64,000 nucleotides of DNA from Mesorhizobium sp. M8A.F.Ca.ET.218.01.1.1 (GCF_004791165.1 NZ_SRUZ01000002.1:248001-312000), one strand, 5' to 3'; positions 29,320 through 38,557 are shown, counted from the first letter of the stretch. The notes: generated by a model from the letters alone, not told the origin. Program-made: numbers and translations.

Positions 29320-30816
29320 TTAGTTCATCGTCGGGATGACGAACTCGGCACCGTCCTTGATGCCGGACGGCCAGCGCGAGGTCACCGTCTTGGTCTTGGT
29401 GTAGAAGCGGAAGGCGTCCGGGCCGTGCTGGTTGAGGTCGCCGAAGGAAGACGCCTTCCAGCCGCCGAACGTGTAGTAGGCGATCGGCACCGGGATCGGC
29501 ACGTTGACGCCGACCATGCCGACCTGGACACGGCTGGCGAAGTCGCGGGCGGCATCGCCGTCGCGGGTGAAGATGGCGACGCCATTGCCCATCTCGTGGT
29601 CGTTGGCGAGCTTGATCGCATCCTCATAGCGCGGCGCACGCACAACCGAGAGCACCGGTCCGAAGATCTCTTCCTTATAGATGCGCATGTCCGCGGTCAC
29701 GTTGTCGAACAGGCAGCCGCCCATATAGTAGCCGTCCTCGTAACCCTGCATCTTGAAGCCGCGGCCGTCGACCACCAGCTTGGCGCCTTCCTTGACGCCG
29801 GTGTCGACATAACCCTTGACGCGCTCCAGCGCCTGGGCGGTGACCAGCGGGCCGAAATCGGCGGCCGAATCCGTCGACGGACCGACCTTCAGGCTCTCGA
29901 CGCGAGGGATCAGCTTTTCCATCAGCCGGTTGGCCGTGTCGTTGCCGACCGGCACGGCGACCGAGATTGCCATGCAGCGCTCGCCGGCCGAACCGTAGCC
30001 GGCGCCGATCAGCGCGTCGACGGTCTGGTCCATGTCGGCATCGGGCATGATGATCATGTGGTTCTTGGCGCCGCCGAAGCACTGCACGCGCTTGCCGGCC
30101 GCCGTACCGCGCGAATAGATGTAGTGGGCGATCGGCGTCGAGCCGACAAAGCCGATGGCCTTGATGTCGGGATCGTCGAGGATGGCGTCGACGACATCCT
30201 TGTCGCCATTGACGACGTTGAGGATGCCGGCAGGCAGGCCGGCCTCGATGAACAGTTCGGCAATGCGCATCGGCACGCCCGGATCACGCTCCGAAGGCTT
30301 CAGGATGAAGGCATTGCCGCAAGCGATCGCCGGCGCGATTTTCCAAAGCGGGATCATGGCGGGGAAATTGAACGGCGTGATGCCTGCGACCACGCCGAGC
30401 GGCTGGCGCATCGAATAGACGTCGATGCCGGGGCCGGCGCCGTCGGTGAACTCACCCTTCATCATGTGCGGCGCGCCGATGCAGACCTCGACCACTTCGA
30501 GGCCGCGCTGGATGTCGCCCTTGGCGTCGGCGATGGTCTTGCCGTGTTCACGCGCCAGGATGTCGGCCAGTTCGTCATAGTCGCGGGCGACCAGTTCGAG
30601 GAATTTCATCAGCACGCGCACGCGGCGCTGCGGATTGGTGGCCGCCCATGCGGGCTGCGCGGCCTTGGCATTTTCGACCGCCGCGCGCAGTTCCGCCTGC
30701 GAGGCCAGCGCCACGGTGCCGCGCACCGAGCCGTCCATCGGCTGCATGACGTCCTGCTTGCGCCCGCTGGTGCCGGCGACACGCTTGCCGCCGATGAAAT
30801 GACCGTAGTCGATCAT
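29320..30816 (-). CDS. mmsA: CoA-acylating methylmalonate-semialdehyde dehydrogenase
   Basis: 498 residues of the aldehyde dehydrogenase superfamily. FIGGKRVAGTSGRKQDVMQP starts the protein; the catalytic cysteine is in GSAGERCMAIS; ITPFNFPAMIPLWKIAPAI and VLSVVRAPRYEDAIKLAND are MmsA-specific. It turns (S)-methylmalonate semialdehyde to propionyl-CoA in valine and inositol breakdown. GGGAGAG precedes ATG 30816. Divergent from a LysR gene that may control it. A terminator and a tail remnant lie downstream. Confidence 0.95.
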   Translation of the reverse strand: MIDYGHFIGGKRVAGTSGRKQDVMQPMDGSVRGTVALASQAELRAAVENAKAAQPAWAATNPQRRVRVLMKFLELVARDYDELADILAREHGKTIADAKGDIQRGLEVVEVCIGAPHMMKGEFTDGAGPGIDVYSMRQPLGVVAGITPFNFPAMIPLWKIAPAIACGNAFILKPSERDPGVPMRIAELFIEAGLPAGILNVVNGDKDVVDAILDDPDIKAIGFVGSTPIAHYIYSRGTAAGKRVQCFGGAKNHMIIMPDADMDQTVDALIGAGYGSAGERCMAISVAVPVGNDTANRLMEKLIPRVESLKVGPSTDSAADFGPLVTAQALERVKGYVDTGVKEGAKLVVDGRGFKMQGYEDGYYMGGCLFDNVTADMRIYKEEIFGPVLSVVRAPRYEDAIKLANDHEMGNGVAIFTRDGDAARDFASRVQVGMVGVNVPIPVPIAYYTFGGWKASSFGDLNQHGPDAFRFYTKTKTVTSRWPSGIKDGAEFVIPTMN

Positions 30817-31022
30817 GATTTCTCTCCCTTGTTTGTGATGGCGCATTGTCCGCCTTTGTGGTGGCGAAGGCAACGCGAGGGAGAACGCAACCGTTGTGCG
30901 GAAAATAGATAACGGTGGGTGCCTGTGCATCAATTGTCGCAAATGGTAGGGTGAGTTTGTCATCGCTGGAATCGTTAAGTTGAGTTCCCTCACACGCCCC
31001 TCCGTCCTGTCGGACCACGCCC

Positions 31023-31904
31023 TTGAACTGGGATGACGTGCGCATCTTCCTCGCCGTGGCGCGCGCCGGCCAGATCCTTGGCGCCGCGCGGCGGCTGGAG
31101 CTCAACCATGCCACCGTCTCGCGCCGCATCGCGGCCCTGGAGGAAGCACTGAGGACAAAACTCTTCCGCCGCCTGACCACCGGCAGCGAGCTGACGCCGG
31201 CAGGCGAGCGCTTCCTCGACATCGCCGAGCGCATGGAAGGCGACATGATCGCCGCCCGCTCGACCATATCGGGCGAAGGCGACGACGTGTCCGGAACCGT
31301 GCGCATCGGTGCACCCGACGGCTTCGGCGTCGCCTTCCTGGCCAAGCGGCTGGGCGAACTCACCGCCCTGCACCGCGAACTCACCATCCAGCTCGTGCCG
31401 GTGCCGCGCTCCTTTTCGCTGTCGCGGCGCGAGGCCGATATCGCGATTACCGTCGAGCGGCCGACCGAAGGGCGGCTGGTTGCCGGAAAGCTGGTCGACT
31501 ATTCGCTCGGCCTGTTCGCGTCGCGCGCCTACGCCGAAGCCAATGGACTGCCCAGAACCGCCGCCGAACTCGGCCGGCACACCCTCATCGGCTATGTGCC
31601 GGACCTCATCGTCAGCCCTTCGCTCGACTACGCGGCCGAATTCAGCGCGGACTGGCGCACCAGCTTCGCCATCTCCTCGGCGCTCGGCCAGGCCGAAGCC
31701 GTGCGCTCGGGCGCCGGCATCGGCATCCTGCACACCTTCGTCGCCCGCTCGATGCCGGAGCTGGTGGCCGTCGACGTGGTCGCGCCCATCCGCCGCGCCT
31801 ACTGGCTGGTCTACCATGAATCGGTGAGGCCGCTGCGCCGCGTCCAGATCGTCGCCAGCTTCATCACCAAGGCGGTTGAGCGTGAGCGGGGCCTCTTCCT
31901 GTAG
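31023..31904 (+). CDS. LysR-type transcriptional regulator
   Basis: 293 residues. The HTH is NWDDVRIFLAVARAGQILGA through NHATVSRRIAALEEALRTKL; the effector domain begins VSGTVRIGAPDGFGVAFLAK. TTG 31023 is the only plausible start next to the conserved N-terminus. It belongs to the LysR subgroup with 'LNHATVSRR', often beside mmsA in rhizobia, and is divergently transcribed from it over a 206-base gap. An autoregulated activator or repressor of mmsA is likely by position. Confidence 0.9.
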   Translation: MNWDDVRIFLAVARAGQILGAARRLELNHATVSRRIAALEEALRTKLFRRLTTGSELTPAGERFLDIAERMEGDMIAARSTISGEGDDVSGTVRIGAPDGFGVAFLAKRLGELTALHRELTIQLVPVPRSFSLSRREADIAITVERPTEGRLVAGKLVDYSLGLFASRAYAEANGLPRTAAELGRHTLIGYVPDLIVSPSLDYAAEFSADWRTSFAISSALGQAEAVRSGAGIGILHTFVARSMPELVAVDVVAPIRRAYWLVYHESVRPLRRVQIVASFITKAVERERGLFL

Positions 31905-31932
31905 AAGCGCCGTCACGGCACAAACACGGCCG

Positions 31933-32027
31933 GTCCCCACACGCCGCCTTTTCCTTGCCACAAAACCAGCCAGTGTGGCATCAGGCGTGCGGCCCTCGGC
32001 CACGCAAGGCGGGCGCCGGGTGGGGAC
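31933..32027 (+). promoter_or_regulatory. Structured leader before the PLA2/PLD operon
   Basis: Between the LysR stop and ATG 32056, an outer perfect 8-bp pair (GTCCCCAC 31933-31940 with GTGGGGAC 32020-32027) encloses two hairpins: TGCCACA/TGTGGCA (31956-31980) and GCGTGCGGCC/GGCCACGC (31985-32005). Together they can form a three-way junction in the RNA. No T-run follows, so it is not a simple terminator. I do not recognise a known riboswitch. Could be a regulatory leader or a folded repeat. Confidence 0.5.
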
Positions 32028-32055
32028 ATCTTTCAGAAAGCTGGCGCGGATAGAC

Positions 32056-32499
32056 ATGCGAGCCGTTCTTGCCATCCTGCCGCTGCTTCTTGTCTCCGCA
32101 TGCGCCAATCCATGGACAAAGGCACCGGAAGCCGAATTGCCCAGGCCGATCCGCTACGCCATGGCGCGCCCCTCGCCTTTCGTCATCGGCAATTACTGCG
32201 GTCCCGGCACCCGCACCGGCGATCTGTCGGCCCGGCCGGTCGACCGCCTCGACGCCGTTTGCCGAACCCATGACGCCTGCTACATCGCCCGCCGCGACCA
32301 TTGCGACTGCGACGGCGCCCTTGTCGCCTCGGCGCGGGCAATCCGCGACGACAAGACGGCACCGCGCAAGACGCGCAGCGAGGCCGAACTGCTGATCGCC
32401 ACCTTCGCCATACCCGTCTGCAAGGTTTTTCCGCAAGGTTTCATGCCGCCGCGCGACCCGGCGCAGTTGAGCGCCATGAAGGCCGGAGCCAACGGGTGA
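32056..32499 (+). CDS. Phospholipase A2-like lipoprotein
   Basis: 147 residues. A short signal ends in the lipobox LVSAC, with Cys16 the likely lipid anchor. The mature part carries the secreted-PLA2 signature: GNYCGPG (calcium-loop-like, about residue 46-51) and CRTHDACY (69-76), with the catalytic His72-Asp73 pair, then Cys83 and Cys85 in CDCDGAL. PLA2 enzymes release sn-2 fatty acids from phospholipids with calcium. The stop overlaps the GTG of the next gene, a PLD-like lipoprotein. Catalytic activity is inferred from motif only. Confidence 0.75.
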   Translation: MRAVLAILPLLLVSACANPWTKAPEAELPRPIRYAMARPSPFVIGNYCGPGTRTGDLSARPVDRLDAVCRTHDACYIARRDHCDCDGALVASARAIRDDKTAPRKTRSEAELLIATFAIPVCKVFPQGFMPPRDPAQLSAMKAGANG

Positions 32500-34649
32500 A
32501 TAGCCGCACGATCGTCATCCTCGCCCTGTTCGGGCTGGCTGCCCTTGCCGGTTGTGCCGGTGCGGGTAGCAATGCCTGCGACTTCCTGGCGGGACAGGAA
32601 GCTTGCGCGCGGCCCTCGCTGTCGGCCGGCACGCCCGGGCCACAGTTCGCGGCGGCGTGGTTCTTCGGCAATGCCATCGACAGCGACTACGAAAGACGGT
32701 TCCTGGCGCTGCTTGCCAACAACCAGCTCGGCGCCATGGACCGAGCCAACGGCACCGGCCCGTTCGGGCGCAACCGCCGCGATGTCCAGAACCGCGATTT
32801 CCAGGCAACATATTCGACGTTGCGGCAACTGGCCGGACCGGTCGCCAACGCACATCTGCCGCCGGCCAGTGGGGGCGGCGGCGACGGCCATTTCAACGGC
32901 CGCTGGCGGGTGTCGCGGCAGACGCTCTACATCGATGCGGCGGCGCGGGCCTCGGCTTCCAAGACCTTCGATTTTTCCGGCTTGCAGGCACGCAGCACCG
33001 AGATCGTCGTGCGCCAGGCCGGCCAGCAGCCAGCCGATATCGAAGGCAGTTGCGACGGCGCATTGGCGATCCGCGCCGCCGGAGCCTCACGCACCATTGC
33101 CGCCGGCGCGGCATTCCGCCTTCGCCTGTCGAGCGAGAACGACACGGTCAGCCTGTTTCCGGCCGATGACCTGAACCGGTGCACGGCAAGGATCCGCTCC
33201 AGCCTCGCGCCCGCCGGCGCGCCGCTCACCATCCGGCGCGTAGAGACCGCCGATCCGGCGCTCGCCAGTTTGGATAGCCGCTACCAGCGCTGCCCGGTCC
33301 CCGACGGCGCCGGCCTCGACGCCCTCGAGCGCGCCTTCTATGCCGGCCGGTGGCTGTCGCAGACCTGCGCCATGCCGATCGGCCAGCCCAGGCTGCTGCG
33401 CAAATCGCGCGACGGCTTCAACGCCAAGGTCGAGGCACTGATGGGCGCGCCGCTGTCCGATGCGGCAATAGACAAGGGCGATCCGGAATTGCCGCTCGAT
33501 TTCTCGAAGGTGCCAAGGCTGAAGCTGATCTATCTGTCCTCGCTCGAATTCAAGGCCGACTTTTCCGGGCGCATCATCGAACGGCTGATCCGCCATCATG
33601 CAGCGCTTGGCGCCAAGGTGCGCATCATGGTCACCGACGTGCTTGAACGTGACAAGGACGACGCCATGCTGCAGCGCCTGGCGGCCGAATTCCCCAATGT
33701 CGAGCTGCAGGAATACCGCTGGCGGGCGGATCATGGCGCGCCGATCGACGAGCAGATTTCACAGCTGCACAAGACCCATCATATCAAGATGCTGGCGACG
33801 CTGGCGCAGGACCCCGCGCGTTCGCGCGTCATCATCGGCGGCCGCAACATCCATGATGGCTTCCTGTTCCACCGGCCGATCGATCTGTCCCGCTATCCGG
33901 ACCTCGAGCAATACGGCAAGACCGATGGCCTTTCGCTGAACTACTATTCGAACTGGAGCGACTTCGACATCGAGTTCGCCGACAGGGCGATGGTCGAGAC
34001 GCTCGCCGCGCATCTGTCGACAATATGGCTGCGCGACGCCGACACAAACCTGGTGCGTCCCTTCTCCGTCCCGGTCCACGGAGATGGCCTGCCATCTGGC
34101 AATGTCCGGCATTTCATTTCGGTGCCCTATGAGGATGACCACGCGCTGGAGGCCTATTTCGTCGAGCTGGTCGACGCCGCCCAGCACCATATCCAGATCG
34201 TCAACCCTTACCTCAATCTGACGCCGAGCCTCGCCCGGGCCTTCGATCGGGCGCTCGCCCGCGGCGTCAAGATCGACATTGTCGGCCGCATCGACCTCAA
34301 GGGCGATATCGGCGGCAGGTTCCTCACCGCGCTCAACAAGCTGTTCGTCGAGAAATATGGCGACCGCATCGACATCCGCGAATTCAAGGCACCTGACGTG
34401 GTGCTGCATTCCAAGATCATGCTGATCGATGAAAGGCTGGTCGCCATCTCCTCGGTCAACCTCAACAACCGCAGCTTCTTCCACGATTCCGAGAACGGCA
34501 TGATGGTGCTCGACCCCGCCTTCTACGCCAGGATGAAGCCGGTCTATGACGACTATCTCGCCCACTCGAACCCGGTTTCCACCAAACTGACGATCCCGTG
34601 GGCCTACCGGCTGCTGTTCGACGAGGCCTGGGTCAGGCAGGCGTTCTGA
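32496..34649 (+). CDS. Phospholipase D-like (HKD) lipoprotein
   Basis: 717 residues. Signal peptide and lipobox LAGC (ALFGLAALAGCAGAG) in the first 25 residues; then an unrecognised 320-residue region. Two HKD units follow: HHIKMLATLAQ with GGRNIHDGF near residue 428, in which the usual Asp after HxK is missing, and LHSKIMLIDERLVAISSVNL near 637, complete. This resembles bacterial cardiolipin-synthase/PLD proteins. GTG 32496 overlaps the upstream TGA (coupling). Probably anchored to the periplasmic membrane face and acting on phospholipids; the role with its partner is unknown. Confidence 0.8.
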   Translation: MNSRTIVILALFGLAALAGCAGAGSNACDFLAGQEACARPSLSAGTPGPQFAAAWFFGNAIDSDYERRFLALLANNQLGAMDRANGTGPFGRNRRDVQNRDFQATYSTLRQLAGPVANAHLPPASGGGGDGHFNGRWRVSRQTLYIDAAARASASKTFDFSGLQARSTEIVVRQAGQQPADIEGSCDGALAIRAAGASRTIAAGAAFRLRLSSENDTVSLFPADDLNRCTARIRSSLAPAGAPLTIRRVETADPALASLDSRYQRCPVPDGAGLDALERAFYAGRWLSQTCAMPIGQPRLLRKSRDGFNAKVEALMGAPLSDAAIDKGDPELPLDFSKVPRLKLIYLSSLEFKADFSGRIIERLIRHHAALGAKVRIMVTDVLERDKDDAMLQRLAAEFPNVELQEYRWRADHGAPIDEQISQLHKTHHIKMLATLAQDPARSRVIIGGRNIHDGFLFHRPIDLSRYPDLEQYGKTDGLSLNYYSNWSDFDIEFADRAMVETLAAHLSTIWLRDADTNLVRPFSVPVHGDGLPSGNVRHFISVPYEDDHALEAYFVELVDAAQHHIQIVNPYLNLTPSLARAFDRALARGVKIDIVGRIDLKGDIGGRFLTALNKLFVEKYGDRIDIREFKAPDVVLHSKIMLIDERLVAISSVNLNNRSFFHDSENGMMVLDPAFYARMKPVYDDYLAHSNPVSTKLTIPWAYRLLFDEAWVRQAF

Positions 34650-34753
34650 TGCAATTCCAGGAAAAGTGCGAAGCGGTTTTCCGCCCGGAATTGCATCCAC
34701 CCAAGAGATGTCGCCCAAAAGTGGCCCCGGTTTTGGGGCAACGACATGCATCA
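34648..34753. repeat. Two short palindromic repeats
   Basis: First unit 34648-34697: GATGCAATTCC and GGAATTGCATC enclose about 28 bases. Second unit 34708-34753: GATGTCGCCCAAAAGTGG and TTGGGGCAACGACATGCATC. Units like the second recur at 44425-44469, and a partial first unit (GCAATTCCAGGAAAGTG) occurs near 11194. Such units are scattered in Mesorhizobium-like genomes. Confidence 0.75.
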
Positions 34754-34791
34754 AAGCAAGGAACAGAGCGCGCCGGCGAGACGCGCGCGGG

Positions 34792-36048
34792 CTATTTAAG
34801 ATAACGCTCCTGCGCCAGGGCACGCACGTCGATGTCGGGTACCCGGTTCGAGATGATGTCGGCCAGCACCTTGGCCGAGCCGCAGGCCATGGTCCAGCCC
34901 AGCGTTCCATGGCCGGTATTGAGATAGAGGTTGGACAGTTCGGTGCGGCCGATCAGCGGTGGTCCATCCGGCGTCATCGGCCGCAGCCCGCACCAGAACG
35001 TCGCCTCGCGCATGGCGCCGGCGCCCGGAAAGAGATCGCCGACCGAGTGTTCCAGGGTGCGGCGCCGCGATTCGTGCAGCCTGAGATCGAAGCCGGAAAT
35101 CTCGGCCGTGCCGCCGACGCGGATGCGGTCGCCAAGCCGGGTGATCGCGACCTTGTAGGTCTCGTCCATTACGGTCGACACCGGTGCGGCGGCGGCGTCC
35201 TTGATCGGCACCGTGATCGAGTAGCCTTTGACCGGATAGACCGGGATCGACCGCTTCATCCGGCGCATGAAACCCGCCGAATAGCTGCCCAGCGCCATGA
35301 CATAGGCGTCTGCCGCCTTCCAGCCAGCACTGGTGCTCAGATTGGCGACACGATTGCGGCTGCGGATGACGCGCCAGATGGTCACGTCGTACTCGAACTT
35401 GACGCCGCGCGCCACGCAGAGCTCGGTCAGCCTGTCGGTGAACATCTTGCAGTCGCCGGTCTCGTCATGCGGCAGTCTCAGCCCCCCGACGAACTTCTCG
35501 CGCACGCCGGCCAGCCCCGGCTCTGCCGCGATGCAGCCATCCTGGTCGAGGATTTCGTACGGCACGCCATATTTCTTCAGCACCTCGACATCGCCTCCGG
35601 TGCCGTCGAGTTGCTTTTGCGTGCGAAACAATTGCAGCGTGCCCTGGGTCCGCTCGTCATAGGCAATGCCGGTCGCTTCGCGCAGCGCCTTCAGCGTGTC
35701 GCGGCTGTATTCCGCCAGCGGCACCATGCGCGCTTTGTTGATGGCGTAACGCTCGGCGGTGCAGTTGCGCAGCATCTTGACCAGCCATGTCCACATATGC
35801 GGGTCGAAGGCCGGCCGGACCACCAGCGGGCCGTGCTTCATCAGGAGCCACTTGATCGCCTTGAGCGGAATGCCGGGGCCGGCCCAGGGCGAGGCATAGC
35901 CGGGCGAAATCTCGCCGGCATTGGCAAAGCTGGTCTCCAGCGCCGGGCCTTTCTGGCGGTCGATCACCGTCACCTCATGGCCGGCCTCGGCGAGATAATA
36001 GGCCGTGGTCACCCCGATGACGCCACTGCCCAGCACCATGATCTTCAT
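34792..36048 (-). CDS. dadA: D-amino-acid dehydrogenase
   Basis: 418 residues. The FAD loop is [40 protein letters not shown] is the DadA signature; the C-terminal [15 protein letters not shown] and [20 protein letters not shown] close the FAD fold. It deaminates D-amino acids such as D-alanine, passing electrons to the respiratory chain. ATG 36048 is 6 bases from AAGGAG; a second ATG at 36051 would be too close. An alanine racemase gene 1.4 kb upstream on the same strand suggests alanine catabolism. Distinct from the FAD gene at 23887. Confidence 0.92.
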   Translation of the reverse strand: MKIMVLGSGVIGVTTAYYLAEAGHEVTVIDRQKGPALETSFANAGEISPGYASPWAGPGIPLKAIKWLLMKHGPLVVRPAFDPHMWTWLVKMLRNCTAERYAINKARMVPLAEYSRDTLKALREATGIAYDERTQGTLQLFRTQKQLDGTGGDVEVLKKYGVPYEILDQDGCIAAEPGLAGVREKFVGGLRLPHDETGDCKMFTDRLTELCVARGVKFEYDVTIWRVIRSRNRVANLSTSAGWKAADAYVMALGSYSAGFMRRMKRSIPVYPVKGYSITVPIKDAAAAPVSTVMDETYKVAITRLGDRIRVGGTAEISGFDLRLHESRRRTLEHSVGDLFPGAGAMREATFWCGLRPMTPDGPPLIGRTELSNLYLNTGHGTLGWTMACGSAKVLADIISNRVPDIDVRALAQERYLK

Positions 36049-36162
36049 CATTCACTCCTTACGCCGTGTCCTTCGTGCCGAAGGACACGGCCACATCTGC
36101 GATTTGCGCACGATCGCCGGCGAACATCGATTCCGATCTTCGCAACCATGCGCCGTGGCTCT

Positions 36163-36708
36163 TCACGCCGCCGACGGACCGGGATCGTCGTCTCTCCCTG
36201 TCTGCCGCATTCCTGCCGTCTCGCCAAGGGGCCGGATAGAGGTGTCGGCGCTGTAGACGAGGGTCAGCCCGAGTGGCCGCGATCCGCCAGCGGAAGCTCT
36301 TTCCCGGACTGCCCGCCGCGCGGCTTCCGGCTGATAGAGTATCGCCTTGATCCGGATCGATTCGCGCCTGCCGTCGGGGTGTTCGAGCGATGCCGTCTGG
36401 CCTTGCGCCATGCCAAGCATGCACAGGCCGCGCCTGGTTGCCACCGAGAGGCTGGAGCCGACCGGTCCGCGCACGTCGTTCTGCACCAGGGTGCGCGTCT
36501 CGGCCGCACCGGCATCGACGCAAAACACCACCCGGCTGTTCAGCGTCACGATATCGGGTTCGACCGACTCGATGGGCACGACGCCGGCATTGGAAAGCTT
36601 CTCTTCGATCATCGCGACCATCGGATCCGCGAATGCCCGCCGGCGCTCGAGCATTACTTCCAGGACGGCGAAATCCTTCGTCGTCAGGCGGCAGCTTCCG
36701 TTTTTCAT
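36163..36708 (-). CDS. GreA/Rnk-like protein
   Basis: 181 residues. Its core resembles the C-terminal FKBP-like domain of GreA/GreB and Rnk: NSRVVFCVDAGAAETRTLVQ, VATRRGLCMLGMAQGQTASL. The N-terminal region MLERRRAFADPMVAMIEEKL is a short helix pair that could be the Rnk coiled coil. ATG 36708 follows GGAGG at good spacing. The C-terminal 40 residues are low in family similarity. It lies 14 bases downstream of a second Rnk-like gene. Either an RNA-polymerase secondary-channel factor or a diverged paralogue. Confidence 0.65.
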   Translation of the reverse strand: MKNGSCRLTTKDFAVLEVMLERRRAFADPMVAMIEEKLSNAGVVPIESVEPDIVTLNSRVVFCVDAGAAETRTLVQNDVRGPVGSSLSVATRRGLCMLGMAQGQTASLEHPDGRRESIRIKAILYQPEAARRAVRERASAGGSRPLGLTLVYSADTSIRPLGETAGMRQTGRDDDPGPSAA

Positions 36709-36722
36709 TATCGCCTCCACGA

Positions 36723-37142
36723 TCAGTGCTCGCCGCCGCCGGCGGGCGTATCGACCGCCTCCACGGTTGCCGACAGTTTGCGGCCGCCACGGCCGCTCCA
36801 GAACACCACCTGTCCGGTGCTGACGCCGACAAGCGCCGTTCCCATCGGCGTCAGCACCGAGATCCGGTTTTCGGCAATGTCGGCGTCGCCTGGATAGACC
36901 AGCGTGATGCGCCTGATATCACCGCCTTCACCGCGAACCGTGACTGTCGACCCCATTCGCACCACGCCGGCCGGAATTGCCGCCGCTTCCGTAATCACCG
37001 CCCGGTCCAATTCCGCGAGCAGCTCATCGGCCGTCTCGGGCGCGCGGTCGAGCACGGTCCGGGCCAGGCCGGTCAACCTGTCATGGTCGGTGTCGCTGAT
37101 TAGAATTTGGACGGATGGATGCAGTCCCGTTGCATGTTGCAT
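36723..37142 (-). CDS. rnk: Rnk-type nucleoside-diphosphate-kinase regulator
   Basis: 139 residues. A helix pair (HDRLTGLARTVLDRAPETAD, ELLAELDRA) leads into the GreA/GreB C-terminal domain: VVRMGSTVTVRGEGGDIRRI, LVYPGDADIAENRISVLTPM and GTALVGVSTGQVVFW. The usual Rnk layout is complete. ATG 37142 (MQHATGLH) is 6 bases from GAGG. Rnk binds RNA polymerase and affects nucleotide levels in other bacteria. Its partner gene at 36163 is a likely tandem paralogue. Confidence 0.85.
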   Translation of the reverse strand: MQHATGLHPSVQILISDTDHDRLTGLARTVLDRAPETADELLAELDRAVITEAAAIPAGVVRMGSTVTVRGEGGDIRRITLVYPGDADIAENRISVLTPMGTALVGVSTGQVVFWSGRGGRKLSATVEAVDTPAGGGEH

Positions 37143-37417
37143 GGCAAACCTCATGGATCGGCGCATCGAACGGATGCGCGCTTGCCGCCGCGTTGACGGC
37201 GGCCTGATGAAAGCCGGCAGCCGCGGAGAGCGGTGCGGCTTGATGGCGATGGGTGGATGTATGGATGCCCCGGTACGGACGAACGCCGAAAGGCGGCCGC
37301 GCCGGGGCTACGATCCCGCGATCGGGCAGACCCTGAACAAGGTTCTGATATAAGCGAGGTTGCTCATGCGCCGAACCTTGCCGACAGGCGTCCGCTTGTC
37401 AAGCGTGGCCAAACCGC

Positions 37418-38557
37418 TCAACCGCCGACATAGCGCCGGTGGAAGCGCGTGCCGAGACTGGCCAGGATTTCGTAGCCGATGGTGCCGGCATGGCCGGCGG
37501 CGTCGTCGACGGTTTGCGAAGGGCCGAGCAGTTCGACGAGATCCCCTTCGCGAAGCTTGCCTTGCGGCAGGGCGGAAATGTCGAGAATGATCGAATCCAT
37601 CGACACCCGTCCGAGGAAGGGCAGGCGCACCCCCTCGAACCAGGCGGCCGACGCGGACCGGCGCAGCCAGCCATCCGCATAGCCGAACGAGATCGTCGCC
37701 AGGCTGAGCGGCGCTTCCGCGTGATAGGTGTGGCCATAGCCGATGCCGGTGCCCTGTTCGACGCTGCGCGTCTGCGCCACCTTGGCCTGCAGCCGCACCA
37801 CGGGCTGCATCGGATTGGGTTCGGCAGGTGTCGGATTGATGCCGTAGAGCGCGGCGCCAGGGCGGGCGAGATCATAATGGTAGGACGGCCCCAGAAAGAT
37901 GCCGGAGGAGTTGGCGAGCGAAGCGGGTGCCTCGGGTAGCCTGGCGCGCAACCGCTCGAAGGCCAGCCGCTGCTGTTCATTGGCGGGATGGCGCGGCTCG
38001 TCCGCGCATGCCAGATGGCTCATCACATATCTGACGGCGATGCCGTCGAACGCGGCGGCATCACCGGCCATCGCCTCGACTTCGGCCGGCGCCATGCCAA
38101 GCCGCGACATGCCGCTGTCGACCTGGATGGCGGCTGGAAGTTTTCGGCCAACGCGATGCGCCGCCGCGCGCCAGGCTTCCAACTGCGCGCCACTGTTGAC
38201 GACCGCGCACAGATCGGACGCGACCGCCTCCGGCTCGGAGCCTGGCGGCAATCCGTTCAGCACGTAGATCTCAGGTCCGGCCCCGATCGCCTTGCGCAGC
38301 GCGATGCCTTCGGCCAGCAGCGCGACGAAGAAGATGCCGCAGCCTTCCTTCATCAGCGCCGATGCCACTTGGCTCGCGCCGAGACCGTAGCCGTTGGCTT
38401 TGACCACGCCGGCGCAGCGCACGCCGCCCAGCCTTGCCTTCAGCCGTCGGTAGTTTTCGCGGATCGCATCGAGATCGATGGTCAAAATCGCCCCGGCAGC
38501 CGCTTGGCTTACGGCGGCGACGTCATGGGGCAGCGACCTTGCGGGGGCGTCGTTCAT
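37418..38557 (-). CDS. alr: Alanine racemase
   Basis: 379 residues. The PLP lysine is K53 (VVKANGYGLG), and the other-face tyrosine lies in GTGIGYGHTYHAEAP near residue 270. QVDSGMSRLGM and LPFLGRVSMDSIILDIS are conserved. It interconverts L- and D-alanine for peptidoglycan and, next to dadA, for alanine breakdown (catabolic DadX-like role is possible). The two cannot be told apart by sequence here. 1.4 kb from dadA, with two Rnk-type genes between. Confidence 0.95.
   Translation of the reverse strand: MNDAPARSLPHDVAAVSQAAAGAILTIDLDAIRENYRRLKARLGGVRCAGVVKANGYGLGASQVASALMKEGCGIFFVALLAEGIALRKAIGAGPEIYVLNGLPPGSEPEAVASDLCAVVNSGAQLEAWRAAAHRVGRKLPAAIQVDSGMSRLGMAPAEVEAMAGDAAAFDGIAVRYVMSHLACADEPRHPANEQQRLAFERLRARLPEAPASLANSSGIFLGPSYHYDLARPGAALYGINPTPAEPNPMQPVVRLQAKVAQTRSVEQGTGIGYGHTYHAEAPLSLATISFGYADGWLRRSASAAWFEGVRLPFLGRVSMDSIILDISALPQGKLREGDLVELLGPSQTVDDAAGHAGTIGYEILASLGTRFHRRYVGG

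Noticed and set aside
29425-30912. 495-codon plus-strand open frame opposite mmsA
   Set aside because: Antisense shadow; mmsA has all catalytic motifs.
34666-36897. 743-codon plus-strand open frame opposite dadA
   Set aside because: Antisense shadow of dadA and the Rnk-like genes with no protein-like motifs.
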